A DNA stretch of 64,000 bases, taken from NCBI RefSeq assembly GCF_004005375.1, contig NZ_RZUF01000008.1, positions 106,821-170,820 on the forward strand. The letters run 5' to 3'. This document shows, piece by piece, positions 19,698 to 29,315 of the stretch. Under the pieces are notes generated by a model. That model saw nothing but the letters and a program-made list of their open reading frames with translations, had not been told where the DNA came from and did not search any database. Source of the DNA: Rheinheimera sediminis (GTDB taxonomy: Bacteria; Pseudomonadota; Gammaproteobacteria; Enterobacterales; Alteromonadaceae). The position numbers and the translations under genes were made by a program. Numbering within the stretch: the stretch's first letter is position 1; each line of letters begins with the position of its first letter.

Positions 19698-21035
19698 TTA
19701 ACGCCCCATAGTCGCTGGTAAGAGTTTATCTAATTGCGTCAGACTTTCGTCGTAAGGCACAACATCCTTCATCTCTTGTTGCAAAAAACCACGGATTTTT
19801 GGCATCAGAGTGACAGCAGCATCTAACTGCGGATCGGCACCTTTCACATAAGCGCCTATAGAGATTAGATCTTTGCTTTGCTGATAAGCGGCGTAGAGTT
19901 GTTTCACCGCCCTCGCCAGCTTTTGATGCGCCATGCTGGTTACTGCAGGCATAACCCGACTAATGGACTTTTCAATATCTATGGCAGGAAAATGACCACT
20001 GTCGGCTAATTGACGTGATAACACTATATGGCCATCTAAAATAGCGCGCGAAGCGTCTGCTATCGGGTCCTGTAAGTCATCACCTTCAGACAGTACAGTA
20101 TAAAACGCAGTGATCGAGCCCTGCCCAACAGCGCCGTTGCCAGCTCGTTCAACTAACGCAGGTAGTTTGGCAAAAACTGAAGGTGGATAGCCTTTGGTGG
20201 CAGGAGGTTCACCCACTGCCAAAGCAATTTCCCGCTGTGCTTGTGCATATCGGGTAATTGAATCAAGCAGCAGTAATACATCCAAACCTTGCTCACGGAA
20301 ATATTCCGCAACTTGCACCGCAGTTTCGCAGCCTTTTAACCGCATCAAAGGCGATACATCAGCCGGAGCTGCCACTACAACTGAACGTTTACGGCCTTCT
20401 TCTCCCAGAATTTCATCAATAAACTCTTTCACCTCACGGCCACGCTCACCAACCAGCCCGACGACAATAACATCCGCTGCCGTGCCCCTCGTCATCATGC
20501 CTAAGAGGACAGATTTACCCACGCCGGAACCCGCAAACAAGCCCATACGCTGGCCTTTGCCGACTGTAATAATACTATTGATCGCACGCACACCGACATC
20601 AAGTGGCGCATGAATAGGCTGGCGTTGCAGAGGATTAATAGGAGGCTTTTTCGCACCGCCAAATTCCTGACTTAAAATAGGACCTTTGCCATCCAGAGGT
20701 TTACCAGCTCCGTCAATCACCCGGCCGAGTAATGCCATGGTTAAAGGAACACCTTTAAAATCAGACAAAGGCGTTACTTTGGCACCTGGCACCACGCCTG
20801 ATACATCGTCTTTGGGCATCAGAAAAATACGGTCGTTGGCAAAGCCGACCACTTCAGCAAACAACTTGCCAGATGCAGTTTCTACATGACATGTCTGACC
20901 TATGGCCGCAGTACAGCCTGTCGCTTCCAGCGTTAAACCCACCACACGCACCAGGCGCCCAGCCAGATTAGGTCTGCTTTTTTGGATATGTTGCAGCTGC
21001 TGTTTCAAATTGGCGGCTAACTGTGACGATGACAT
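19698..21035 (-). CDS. fliI: Flagellum-specific export ATPase FliI
   Basis: This ATPase of the F1-beta family energises type III flagellar export. The open frame reaches a TTG at 21074, but ATG at 21035 (MSSSQLAAN) has GGAG ten bases upstream and gives the usual length of 445 residues. Walker A AGSGVGKS is at about 168-175. Also present are [15 protein letters not shown], Walker [19 protein letters not shown], and the FliI-type C-terminus. FliH and FliJ, its regulators, flank it. Confidence 0.95.
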   Translation of the reverse strand: MSSSQLAANLKQQLQHIQKSRPNLAGRLVRVVGLTLEATGCTAAIGQTCHVETASGKLFAEVVGFANDRIFLMPKDDVSGVVPGAKVTPLSDFKGVPLTMALLGRVIDGAGKPLDGKGPILSQEFGGAKKPPINPLQRQPIHAPLDVGVRAINSIITVGKGQRMGLFAGSGVGKSVLLGMMTRGTAADVIVVGLVGERGREVKEFIDEILGEEGRKRSVVVAAPADVSPLMRLKGCETAVQVAEYFREQGLDVLLLLDSITRYAQAQREIALAVGEPPATKGYPPSVFAKLPALVERAGNGAVGQGSITAFYTVLSEGDDLQDPIADASRAILDGHIVLSRQLADSGHFPAIDIEKSISRVMPAVTSMAHQKLARAVKQLYAAYQQSKDLISIGAYVKGADPQLDAAVTLMPKIRGFLQQEMKDVVPYDESLTQLDKLLPATMGR

Positions 21036-21083
21036 AAGGCTAAAACTCCGAAACCAAAGCCCGCTACCAAGCAAGGCTTACTC

Positions 21084-21887
21084 TTATTCGGCAGTATGCA
21101 AGAAGTGCTCCAGACTGCTTTGTAATCTATGTTTTATGCTTCTATCCATCGACGACAAGGGGGTTTCCAACAAACAGCCACCTCGTTCAATACTGGGGTC
21201 CGGCCGCAATTGCCACTGCTGCTGCGTCAATTGTTCAGCACTGTAATGTTGCTCTATAACGGCTATGTCCTCCGGATGCAGCTTAATGAGAACCTGCTCG
21301 GCTTGCATAGGTAACACCGAAGTCGCATCAGAGAGTGTTTTTAAAATCACTTGAGGATTGGTTTTCACCTCTACCGCAATCACAGCTTCTGCCATTGCCA
21401 GACAAAGTTGCAATAGTTGTTGCTCTACCTGTTGGTTAATTTGCGCCAAAGGCTGCTGCAATTGATCAAGTAAAGCGGCGAGCTCCTGTTTTTTCTGTTC
21501 TATTTCTTCAGAGGCTTGTTCTAAACCCAGTTTTTTACCTTCCGCCTGACCTTGAGTTAAACCATCAGTACTGCCTTGTTCGCGGCCTTCTTCGTAGCCT
21601 TTAGAGAAACCTTCTTCTTTTCCATGAGCAAACCCCTCATCGAACGCGGCCTGGCGTATTTGTTCAATGTCCTCTGCGGTTAAAGGTTTGATCTCAAGTT
21701 CAGTATCCTCTGGTGTAGCTACAGAAACCGTCGATTTTGCAGGCAGTGTTTTGTTCAGCGCATTGGTTTTACCAGCTTGCACTTTTTTATCTGAGCTCAG
21801 CTCAGGACTGGGCCAACGTTTGAGTATTTCAAGCAACTCATCTGTTGGCGCAAAAGGTCGTTTGGTTAGAAAAGGATCCATGGTCAT
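21084..21887 (-). CDS. fliH: Flagellar export regulator FliH
   Basis: FliH, 267 residues, holds FliI inactive and docks it at the C ring. The N-terminal part is variable. The middle (about 85-165) has the diagnostic run of GxxxG-like repeats (AFDEGFAHGKEEGFSKGYEEG) that builds a Gly-interrupted helix, then a Gln/Glu-rich coiled coil. The C-terminal V-ATPase subunit E-like domain binds FliI. GGAG lies nine bases upstream of the chosen ATG. An in-frame ATG two codons later is an alternative. Confidence 0.92.
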   Translation of the reverse strand: MTMDPFLTKRPFAPTDELLEILKRWPSPELSSDKKVQAGKTNALNKTLPAKSTVSVATPEDTELEIKPLTAEDIEQIRQAAFDEGFAHGKEEGFSKGYEEGREQGSTDGLTQGQAEGKKLGLEQASEEIEQKKQELAALLDQLQQPLAQINQQVEQQLLQLCLAMAEAVIAVEVKTNPQVILKTLSDATSVLPMQAEQVLIKLHPEDIAVIEQHYSAEQLTQQQWQLRPDPSIERGGCLLETPLSSMDRSIKHRLQSSLEHFLHTAE

Positions 21888-21909
21888 ACAACGTTACTCC
21901 ACAATCCTG

Positions 21910-22944
21910 TTACAGGAAGTCTTCACCACCACCACCACCGAGCATAATTTCACCCGCATCAGCCAAACGGCGGGCAACTGACAGTATATCTTTTTGCGCA
22001 GCTTCCACTTCGCTGACACGAACAGGTCCCATGGCTTCCAAATCATCATTCAATAATTCAGCCGCACGTTTGGACATATTTTTCAGGATTTTTTCTTTTA
22101 AGTCGGCGTCTGCACCTTTGAGTGCTTTCATCAGCGCGTCCTGCTGCACTTCACGCAGAATGGCTTGGATAGCTCTGTCGTCAACGTCTATCAGGTTTTC
22201 AAAGACAAACATCAGATCCTGAATTTGTTGCGCCATTTCTTCGTCATGTTCACGAATAGAATCCATCAACTGCCCTTCAACATTAGTGTCGAGGTAGTTC
22301 ATGATATCGGCAGCTGCTTTTAAGCCACCCATTTTGGCAGCCTGAGCACCAGCTTGACCCGCAAACTGTTTCTCCATGATTTCGTTTAATTCTTGCAAAG
22401 CGGCAGGTTGTACCTCTTCCAGATTGGCAATACGCATAGTTAAATCCAGGCGCACTTTTTCCGGGAACTGCGACAAAATTTCGGCCGATTGCTCTGGCTC
22501 TAAGTACGACAATACAATAGTTTGGATCTGCGGGTGTTCATTACGGATAATGTTCGCCACCTGTTTCGAGTCCATCCATTTCAGTGAATCCAAACCTTTG
22601 GCGCCACCACCCAAAATAATCTGATCAATTAAGTTAGAGGCTTTTTCTTCACCCAAAGCAGCGGTCAGAGCCCGGCGGATAAAGTCCTCGCTCTGGAAAC
22701 CTATGGTGCTGAAATTCTGAATTTGTTCAATAAAAAGCCGATGCACAGCTGAGATTTTTGCCTGGTTCAGATCATCAATCTGCGCCATCGCCATCCCCAC
22801 CTTTTGCACTTGCTTGGGCTCAAGGTGTTTTAAGATCTGTGCTGCATCCTCCTCTGACAAACTCAACAACAGGATGGCGGCTTTCTCCACGCCATCTAAT
22901 TTGGTTACGTCAAAGCTCGGCTTGGTGGTTTCAACATTACTCAT
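21910..22944 (-). CDS. fliG: Flagellar motor switch protein FliG
   Basis: FliG, 344 residues, is the rotor component that takes torque from the stator. N-terminal FliF-binding, middle and C-terminal domains are in the expected order. Visible are AAILLLSLSEEDAAQILKHL near the start, the EHPQIQTIVLSYL motif of the middle domain, and the C-terminal torque helix with its charged residues (DLKEKILKNMSKRAAELL). The tail ends in a Gly-rich run. Its start overlaps fliF by eight bases. Confidence 0.96.
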   Translation of the reverse strand: MSNVETTKPSFDVTKLDGVEKAAILLLSLSEEDAAQILKHLEPKQVQKVGMAMAQIDDLNQAKISAVHRLFIEQIQNFSTIGFQSEDFIRRALTAALGEEKASNLIDQIILGGGAKGLDSLKWMDSKQVANIIRNEHPQIQTIVLSYLEPEQSAEILSQFPEKVRLDLTMRIANLEEVQPAALQELNEIMEKQFAGQAGAQAAKMGGLKAAADIMNYLDTNVEGQLMDSIREHDEEMAQQIQDLMFVFENLIDVDDRAIQAILREVQQDALMKALKGADADLKEKILKNMSKRAAELLNDDLEAMGPVRVSEVEAAQKDILSVARRLADAGEIMLGGGGGEDFL

Positions 22945-24655
22945 CTTCGGCTAACCAATTTTTAACGACCAGTGAGGACAATTCTGGCTCGTTGGCCACC
23001 AGGGCACGAACCGCTTTTAACAGGTCTTCATCACCATGTAAGTCTGGTAGCATCAGGGTACCATCTGCAGCAAAACCAACAGATTTTGAATCAAACTCAC
23101 GGGTTAACATATCCAGAGTATCATCACCCAAATCCAGGCCACTGCTTAATGACGACTCATCATAGGCTTCCTGCGTATCTTCTGGGTAAATCAGTTTCTT
23201 CAGCATAGGGCGAACCACAGCCAATATCAGCACTATGATTATCAAGGTACCCATCACCAGCTTCAGCATACGGGCAAACCATTCCTGCTCGTAAATAGGC
23301 GGCTCGACTGCTTCAGCTAATATACTGCGGGCGAAAGGCACAGACACTACTTCTATAGTATCGCCCCTTTGTACATCAAAACCAATACCACCTTGCAATA
23401 ACCGCCGGATATTAGCAAGTTCAGCCTGAGAGCGGACCTGAGGTTCAGTCACAGTACCATCAGCAGCAGTAGAGCCAGGTAAATAATCTACAGCCACAGA
23501 GACACTGATCCTGCGAATCACACCAGATTGCTGCGTCGAATGGCTTATGGTTGTATCTAACTCATAGTTACGGGTCATTTCTTTGGTATTACGACCTGGT
23601 ACTACGGCTTTGCCAGCGTCAGCTCCGACAGCTTGCTCTGGAATAGCGCTGTTTAATGGCGGCTGATTGGTCAAGGCTCCAGGTATACCTCCTAGTCCAC
23701 CGCCTACACTGTTTTCTTCAATGCTCATTTCGCTGCGCACTGCTGGTAAATCGGGGTTAAAACGTTTCTGCGTTTGCTCAACGGCAGTGAAATCCATCAG
23801 CAAGTCGACCTGAGCTGTGTAGTTGTCGACGCCCAGCACCGGCATCAAAATTGAGTCAATTTTCTGACGATACTCTTCTTCGCGAGCACGCTCCATCTCA
23901 TATTCTTTGCGGCTGCGCGCCGAAGAGGCATCTTGTGAGCCGCTATTGAGTAAACGACCATTTTGATCAGTAACAGTAACGCGGCTTGGCTCAAGCCCCT
24001 GTACCGCAGAGGCGACTAAATCAACAATAGAATCAACTTCTCCCTCTTTTAAGCTTTTACCACCCCGAACCGTGACCATGACGGTTGCTGAGGGTTGTTT
24101 TTCACGGCGGGCAAAAATGTTCTCTTTCGGAATAGCAAGTAATACCCGGGCTGAAGCTATGCTTTGAAATTGCTCTATAGTGCGGGCTAGTTGCTGTTCA
24201 CGACTATGCTTTAACCGCTCCATTTCTAAACGCTGACTGACACCAAAACCGCTGTCCTGCATCAGAATTTCATCACCAGTGGTTTGCTGTTGCTGTAAGC
24301 CGGCGCGGGCCAGTCTCAGTTTAATGTCCTGGTATTCTTTACCAGAGACCATGACAACCTGACCTTCCAGCTTGTACTCCACTTTTTGGCTGTCTAAATA
24401 GTCCAGCGTTTCGATCAACTCTTTAGTCTCAAAGGTCCCTAAAGGACGCATATCAGGCTCTCGGGCCCACAAAATAATCAGCACAGCTAATGCTATACAA
24501 ATAGTCAAAGCGACGATCAGACTGATTTGCCGCACCATATCGGTACCGCCGCCCATAGAGCCAAGGAAGCCGGATTTCTGTTCTTGTTGCACCGGAGTGC
24601 TGCTGCCAAAATCGTCTGATGAAATTGCCAGTTCAGTTGAGGTACTCTCTGCCAC
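22937..24655 (-). CDS. fliF: Flagellar MS-ring protein FliF
   Basis: FliF, 572 residues, forms the MS ring, the platform for the basal body. It has two membrane segments (about 40-62 and 458-478) flanking a large periplasmic region with ring-building motifs: EYKLEGQVVMVSGKEY, then RLEMERLKHSREQQLARTIE, then ARVLLAIPKENIF. The C-terminal cytoplasmic tail (SLVVKNWLAEDE) is the FliG-binding peptide. It lies 16 bases after fliE and is transcribed from the sigma-54 promoter ahead of fliE. Confidence 0.96.
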   Translation of the reverse strand: MAESTSTELAISSDDFGSSTPVQQEQKSGFLGSMGGGTDMVRQISLIVALTICIALAVLIILWAREPDMRPLGTFETKELIETLDYLDSQKVEYKLEGQVVMVSGKEYQDIKLRLARAGLQQQQTTGDEILMQDSGFGVSQRLEMERLKHSREQQLARTIEQFQSIASARVLLAIPKENIFARREKQPSATVMVTVRGGKSLKEGEVDSIVDLVASAVQGLEPSRVTVTDQNGRLLNSGSQDASSARSRKEYEMERAREEEYRQKIDSILMPVLGVDNYTAQVDLLMDFTAVEQTQKRFNPDLPAVRSEMSIEENSVGGGLGGIPGALTNQPPLNSAIPEQAVGADAGKAVVPGRNTKEMTRNYELDTTISHSTQQSGVIRRISVSVAVDYLPGSTAADGTVTEPQVRSQAELANIRRLLQGGIGFDVQRGDTIEVVSVPFARSILAEAVEPPIYEQEWFARMLKLVMGTLIIIVLILAVVRPMLKKLIYPEDTQEAYDESSLSSGLDLGDDTLDMLTREFDSKSVGFAADGTLMLPDLHGDEDLLKAVRALVANEPELSSLVVKNWLAEDE

Positions 24656-24671
24656 GTTTTAACCCCCCGCC

Positions 24672-25007
24672 TTAGACCGGCATCGACATGATTTCTTTGT
24701 AAGCTTCGACTAACTTGGTGCGCACCTGCACTGTAGCTTCAAACGCCAATGAGGCTTTTTGCCCTGCAATCATGGCCTGAGCCAGCGAGACTTTGGGGTC
24801 GCCCATTTCAACAGCTGTCGAAAGCTGACGACTCTCGCCCTGCAAGCCATTCACTTTATCAAGCGCGCCTTTGAGCATGGCGGAAAAATCAGATTGGCTA
24901 CTATTTTGCTCAGGCATAGCCGGAATGGCCAATTCAGTAGACACGCTTCGGGCTTGTGAAGCCAGGGATTGAAGTTCCTGATAGAGACTATGACCTTGAA
25001 TATTCAT
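24672..25007 (-). CDS. fliE: Flagellar hook-basal body protein FliE
   Basis: FliE, 111 residues, is the adaptor between the MS ring and the rod, and is exported early. The conserved C-terminal half, with VSLAQAMIAGQKASLAFE and VRTKLVEAYKEIMSMPV, is typical. The N-terminal part is short and variable. It is the first gene of the long series and has a sigma-54 promoter about 50 bases upstream (25057-25072). Confidence 0.95.
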   Translation of the reverse strand: MNIQGHSLYQELQSLASQARSVSTELAIPAMPEQNSSQSDFSAMLKGALDKVNGLQGESRQLSTAVEMGDPKVSLAQAMIAGQKASLAFEATVQVRTKLVEAYKEIMSMPV

Positions 25008-25056
25008 CTGCTGAGACCTGTCAAAATATTGCTACTACTAAGATAAGTAAAAATAA

Positions 25057-25072
25057 AGCAGGGATCGTGCCA
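25057..25072 (-). promoter_or_regulatory. Sigma-54 promoter of fliE
   Basis: Read on the minus strand, TGGCACG (25072-25066) and CTGCT (25061-25057) match the -24 and -12 elements, with the required GG-N10-GC spacing. The site is about 50 bases ahead of fliE. In polar flagellates this promoter class is activated by FleR/FlrC, which is encoded directly upstream in this window. Confidence 0.85.
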
Positions 25073-25113
25073 CAATTAAATAGAATAAAATCAGCATGTT
25101 ACAAGCGAAGATA

Positions 25114-25156
25114 GGGTCCTATCACATTGTTAACAGTTCACAATGTGATAGGACCC
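25114..25156. repeat. Perfect 17-bp palindrome, REP-like copy 1
   Basis: The arms GGGTCCTATCACATTGT (25114-25130) and its exact reverse complement (25140-25156) flank a nine-base loop. Read on the minus strand the element starts with TGGGGTC and shares the ATCACATTGT core with the palindrome at 63938-63978. A T-run follows only in the plus direction, where no gene ends, so a plain terminator role is unlikely. I read it as a dispersed REP-type element in the gap between fleR and fliE. Confidence 0.7.
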
Positions 25157-25174
25157 CATTTTTGTTGGAATTTT

Positions 25175-26533
25175 TTAGGCAGGTAACTGAATACCGGACT
25201 CGCGCATTCTGGCCAGTTTGTATCTTAACGTTCTGGCGCTGATACCCAAACGCTCAGCCACTTCTTTTCTGCTGTTCGCACAGGCTCGCATAGTTTCCAG
25301 AATAATACGATGCTCTTGCTCATAGATTTCAGATTTAAAAACACTAACATCCTGCTCACTCGTCAAACCAAAAGAGCTATCCGCTATGCTATCCATCATA
25401 GTTGGAGCTGACTCCAGCAGAATATCAGCTGCATTGATCTGAGCGCCATCACAAATAATCAAAGCCCGTTGCACTATATTGTCGAGCTCCCGCACATTGC
25501 CAGGCCAGTAATGCTGCATCAGCTTGTGCTGCGCAGCCTGACTTAATCTGGGCAGAGGCATGCCTGTACTGCGGCAATGCCGCTCTAGTAAATGCATCGC
25601 CAGTGGCACTATATCAGCAGGGCGCTCTGCCAAAGCCGTCCAGGTCAGTGGAAATACGTTCAGCCGGTAGTATAAATCTTCCCGAAATTTGCCATCAGCT
25701 ACAGCCTGTTTCAGATCTCTGTTGCTGGTCGCTATGACTCGTACGTCCAGCTTGATCACTTTACGCGCACCTAAACGTTCTACTTCGCGTTCTTGCAATA
25801 CCCTGAGTAATTTTGCCTGCAGGTTTAAATCCATTTCACTGATTTCATCTAACAAAATAGTACCTTGCTGAGCCTGCTCAAACTTACCTGGGCAAGCCTG
25901 TATAGCTCCGGTAAAAGCGCCTTTTTCATAACCAAACAAGGTTGCTTCGAGCATGTTTTCCGGAATTGCAGCACAGTTAATAGCTACAAAAGGACCGTCA
26001 GGACGGCCGCTTTGTTGATGAATGTAGCGAGCCAATACTTCTTTACCTGAACCACTGGGGCCCAGCACCAGCACATTGGCGTCAGAGCGGGCAACTTTTG
26101 CGGCAAGTTTTACCAGCTGTTTACCTTGTTCAGAATGCACTATAGGTTCGACGGTCGCGACTTCTGCACCTAAGGCGTAACGACTAACCATATTGACCAG
26201 CACTTCGGGAGAAAATGGTTTCGCCAGATAGTCTGCAGCACCATGACGAATGGCAATGACCGCATCGTTAACATTGGCGTAAGCCGTCATCATCAGTACG
26301 GGCAAAGACGGATAATTCAGTTTTACCGTTTTAAGCAAATCCAAACCAGACATAGTGCCCATTTGAACGTCACTGATCAGTAAAGAAATTTTATGCTCTT
26401 TCAACAGCTGCAAAGCCTGTTCAGCACTTTGAGCTGGAACCACCTGATAATTGGCCAGACTCAGCGTGTCACATAATGCTTCGCGTAAGCCTGCATCATC
26501 CTCTACGACCAAAATACTAGTTGTTTGCATCAT
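25175..26533 (-). CDS. fleR: Sigma-54 response regulator FleR (FlrC)
   Basis: This 452-residue activator serves class III flagellar genes. The receiver domain (about 5-120) has the DD pair and phosphoacceptor Asp55 (LISDVQMG). The AAA+ domain has Walker A GPSGSGKE at 158-165 and the sigma-54-contacting GAFTGA at 205-210. A Fis-type helix-turn-helix closes the protein (EVAERLGISARTLRYKL). Its start overlaps the end of fleS by 17 bases, so kinase and regulator are co-translated. The fliE promoter just downstream is a likely target. Confidence 0.95.
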   Translation of the reverse strand: MMQTTSILVVEDDAGLREALCDTLSLANYQVVPAQSAEQALQLLKEHKISLLISDVQMGTMSGLDLLKTVKLNYPSLPVLMMTAYANVNDAVIAIRHGAADYLAKPFSPEVLVNMVSRYALGAEVATVEPIVHSEQGKQLVKLAAKVARSDANVLVLGPSGSGKEVLARYIHQQSGRPDGPFVAINCAAIPENMLEATLFGYEKGAFTGAIQACPGKFEQAQQGTILLDEISEMDLNLQAKLLRVLQEREVERLGARKVIKLDVRVIATSNRDLKQAVADGKFREDLYYRLNVFPLTWTALAERPADIVPLAMHLLERHCRSTGMPLPRLSQAAQHKLMQHYWPGNVRELDNIVQRALIICDGAQINAADILLESAPTMMDSIADSSFGLTSEQDVSVFKSEIYEQEHRIILETMRACANSRKEVAERLGISARTLRYKLARMRESGIQLPA

Positions 26534-27635
26534 TTAACTCCTGACCTGCACTCACAGGCACATAGACTGGCAATAACAATTCAAAACGGGCTCCTCCCAG
26601 AGCTGAGGGGCAATAACGGATAGAACCGTTGTGGGAGTGAGCAACAGCTTGTACCACGGCAAGTCCAAGCCCAGTGCCCTGGCTGCGGGTGGTGAAAAAG
26701 GGTTCGAAAATTTGCTGCTGTAAATGCTCTGGTACACCTGGACCGTTATCTTCCACTGCAATAACCACTTGCTGTGGATTTGTATCATGCAGCCGGGCCT
26801 CTAGCCTTAAGACCGCGCCTTGACCTATGATTTGCATACTGTTCTGTATCAAGTTCTGAATAGCGCCGGCTAAGCTGCGGGTGTTGCCCAGAATTTGGAC
26901 ATCAGGTTCAGGCAATTGAACACTGATGTGGCTTTGCTGTTGTTCCACTAATGCTTCAACACCAGCGAAAACCTCGGTCAGCAGTTGCTGTAAAGACAAA
27001 GCTGCTACTTGTTGCTCTCGTCCTGCCCGGGCAAATAACAGCATGTCATTTACCTGTTGCTCCAGATCCACCAGACGAGCCACCAGCTTGTGCTGAAACA
27101 GCTGCCGAGACTGAGGATTGAGCTTAGCGCTGGCGAGGTTTTGCGCATAAAGTAAGGCGGAGGATAAAGGAGTACGGATCTGGTGCGCCAGCGAAGCCAT
27201 CATTTTACCAAGCGTAGATAAGCGTTGCAGATGAGCCAATCGGCTTTGCAACTGGCGGGTTTCGGTCAGATCAGTTAACACAATTAACTGGCCAGCTTCA
27301 GGTTCCAATGAACTGATCGCCAACTTCACTCTTCTGCCATCTAATAAAGAAACTTCCATGCCGTCATCACTTCGAGGTCGGAACGAACGAGCTATCACGT
27401 CCAGCCAGCGCTGCCCAACCAAAGGCTCACCAAGTATAGAAATAGCGATGGGATTCGCCTCAGCGACATAGCCCCGTTCATCCAGCACTATAATGGCTGT
27501 AGGCAGGTTGTTGACTAAATGCTGCAGACGACGGGCCTGACGGGCTGCAGAAATGGCGGTCGCTGCAGCCAGGTCGGGCTGAGCTCGCGCCTGCATTTCT
27601 GAAGCAGGATACGCATAGGCTTTGGCTGTACTCAT
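26517..27635 (-). CDS. fleS: Flagellar sensor histidine kinase FleS (FlrB)
   Basis: This is a 372-residue soluble kinase with no membrane segment. A PAS-like domain (about 38-130, PTAIIVLDERGYVAEANP) precedes the HisKA domain with phospho-His151 (LAHQIRTPLSS). The HATPase domain has an N box near IQNLIQNSMQI and G boxes (DNGPGVPE, GTGLGLAVV). It phosphorylates FleR. A sigma-54 promoter lies about 40-55 bases upstream. Confidence 0.94.
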   Translation of the reverse strand: MSTAKAYAYPASEMQARAQPDLAAATAISAARQARRLQHLVNNLPTAIIVLDERGYVAEANPIAISILGEPLVGQRWLDVIARSFRPRSDDGMEVSLLDGRRVKLAISSLEPEAGQLIVLTDLTETRQLQSRLAHLQRLSTLGKMMASLAHQIRTPLSSALLYAQNLASAKLNPQSRQLFQHKLVARLVDLEQQVNDMLLFARAGREQQVAALSLQQLLTEVFAGVEALVEQQQSHISVQLPEPDVQILGNTRSLAGAIQNLIQNSMQIIGQGAVLRLEARLHDTNPQQVVIAVEDNGPGVPEHLQQQIFEPFFTTRSQGTGLGLAVVQAVAHSHNGSIRYCPSALGGARFELLLPVYVPVSAGQELNDANN

Positions 27636-27672
27636 AACGTTTCTGCAAATGAATTGACACTAACCATTCAAA

Positions 27673-27689
27673 TGCACAAAGCATGCCAA
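27673..27689 (-). promoter_or_regulatory. Sigma-54 promoter of fleSR
   Basis: On the minus strand TTGGCATG (27689-27682) and GTGCA (27677-27673) form -24/-12 elements with GG-N10-GC spacing, 38 bases ahead of the fleS start. FleQ-dependent sigma-54 control of fleSR is the known hierarchy in Pseudomonas and Vibrio. Confidence 0.8.
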
Positions 27690-27757
27690 AGCAAAAAACA
27701 TAATTAAACAAAATAAAATCAATGCCTTAGCAGGCCATTTTTTTGACAGTTATACTA

Positions 27758-29209
27758 TTAGCTTTGGCTTTCATCCCGCATTAAATTGTATTTACGCATC
27801 TTTTCTACCAAAGTAGTACGGCGCAGGCAAAGGATTTCTGCCGCTCTGGCAACCACATAGTCGTGTCGTTCTAACGCCTGAGTGATCAGAGAGATTTCCA
27901 ATTCAGACAGAAAGTCTTTCAGATCCAGGCCCTGCTCTGGTAAAACATCCATGGTCTGTTCGACAGAAAACCGCTGGTCTTCCGTACTGTCTTCCTCGTC
28001 GTCACTGCTTTGAAAGAGTTCATTAATGGCGTCCCGTTCCAGCAAGGCATCCGGATATACAGGGACATAGGTTTCGACGTCAAGATGACGGTATTTTTGT
28101 GGTAACTCGGCCACATCCACTACTTGATTCGGAAACATAATCGCCATACGTTCAACCAGGTTGGCCAGCTCCCGCACGTTACCTGGCCAAGGGTGCAACT
28201 TCAAACTCTCCAGCGCTCTTTCAGTAAATTTCACTTTGGCATGGCCTTGTTGCTCAGTGCGGATAATCAGCTCTTGCACCAGCAACGGCAAATCATCAGC
28301 TCGATCGCGCAGAGCCGGGGTTTCAATAGGGAATACATTCAGACGATAAAATAAATCCTCTCGAAAACGCCCCTCTTCAATCATTTGCTCCAAGGCTCTG
28401 TGCGTCGCCGCAATGATGCGAACATCAGCGCGGATTGGCTGGCTGCCGCCAACCCGTTCGTAAATCCGCTCTTGCAGCACTCTTAATAACTTCACCTGCA
28501 TGGGCAGAGGCATATCACCAATTTCATCAAGGAACAGGGTACCGCCCTGCGCCAATTCAAAACGGCCTTTTCGGGTTGAAATAGCTCCGGTAAAAGCACC
28601 TTTTTCATGACCAAACAATTCGCTTTCTAACAATTCAGCGGGTATAGCACCACAATTCAGCGGCACAAAAGGACCCTGACTGCGATTGGATAATACGTGA
28701 ATATTGCGGGCAACTACTTCTTTACCCGTGCCTGAATCGCCCAGAATTAATACATTGGCATCCGTTTTGGCAACTTGCTGAATAAGAAAGCGAACTTGCT
28801 GCATCGCCTGAGTCTGGCCAACCATACCAATAAAACGAGACTGTTCACACTGGCCTTTCTGGCCAGGTAATAAACGCTGGTACTCCTGGCAATCGCGCAG
28901 TAACTGAGTAAATGAAGCATAAGAGAAAGGTTCGGTCAGTAAGCCGACCACATTAGCCAAGCCTAAATGATGCTTCAGTGTTTCCCCTAGCAATAAAAAA
29001 GCGCAAGCGGGATAACGACGGATCAGCTGATCATGATCCTGACTGGACAAGGCTCCTAATAAAATCACAGCTTTCGAACCGGCATGTAAATGCTGATCCA
29101 ACTCGTAGTAATCTAACAATTGATGAGCTTCAGAAATAAAACTCAGTACTGCGGCTAAACGAGAAGTTCGCTGTTCCTGCTGGTCAAGAATATAGAGCTT
29201 GGTGGTCAT
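27758..29209 (-). CDS. fleQ: Master flagellar regulator FleQ (FlrA)
   Basis: This 483-residue sigma-54 enhancer-binding protein sits at the top of the flagellar hierarchy. The N-terminal FleQ domain (about 1-115) has a receiver-like fold but lacks the phosphoacceptor (AVILLGAL where an Asp would stand), as in known FleQ. The AAA+ domain has Walker A GDSGTGKE at 157-164 and GAFTGA at 204-209. A Fis-type helix-turn-helix ends it ([20 protein letters not shown]). In Pseudomonas this family also binds cyclic di-GMP and is inhibited by FleN/FlhG, and both partners fit this locus. Confidence 0.95.
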   Translation of the reverse strand: MTTKLYILDQQEQRTSRLAAVLSFISEAHQLLDYYELDQHLHAGSKAVILLGALSSQDHDQLIRRYPACAFLLLGETLKHHLGLANVVGLLTEPFSYASFTQLLRDCQEYQRLLPGQKGQCEQSRFIGMVGQTQAMQQVRFLIQQVAKTDANVLILGDSGTGKEVVARNIHVLSNRSQGPFVPLNCGAIPAELLESELFGHEKGAFTGAISTRKGRFELAQGGTLFLDEIGDMPLPMQVKLLRVLQERIYERVGGSQPIRADVRIIAATHRALEQMIEEGRFREDLFYRLNVFPIETPALRDRADDLPLLVQELIIRTEQQGHAKVKFTERALESLKLHPWPGNVRELANLVERMAIMFPNQVVDVAELPQKYRHLDVETYVPVYPDALLERDAINELFQSSDDEEDSTEDQRFSVEQTMDVLPEQGLDLKDFLSELEISLITQALERHDYVVARAAEILCLRRTTLVEKMRKYNLMRDESQS

Positions 29210-29270
29210 AAGACTCAGACTTGTAATACTTTTTTATCATTCTACAAAGCTTGTCTGAGGTTGCAAGGTA

Positions 29271-29312
29271 AAACGCTAATATTTTGACGCTGGTGTCAAA
29301 ATATTAGCGTTT
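29271..29312 (-). terminator. Strong hairpin after the divergent flagellin
   Basis: Two 18-base arms, AAACGCTAATATTTTGAC and its exact complement, surround a six-base loop. The hairpin begins three bases after the stop of the flagellin at 29316 and ends in a short T-run on the minus strand. It would terminate that monocistronic gene before fleQ. Perfect symmetry means it could also work in the other direction. Confidence 0.7.
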
Positions 29313-29315
29313 AAA

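Noticed and set aside
21036..21074. TTG start for fliI
   Set aside because: The ATG at 21035 has GGAG at good distance and gives the normal FliI length.
25114..25160. Palindrome as a rho-independent terminator of fleSR
   Set aside because: The T-run follows only on the plus strand, where no gene ends; on the fleR side no T-run is present.
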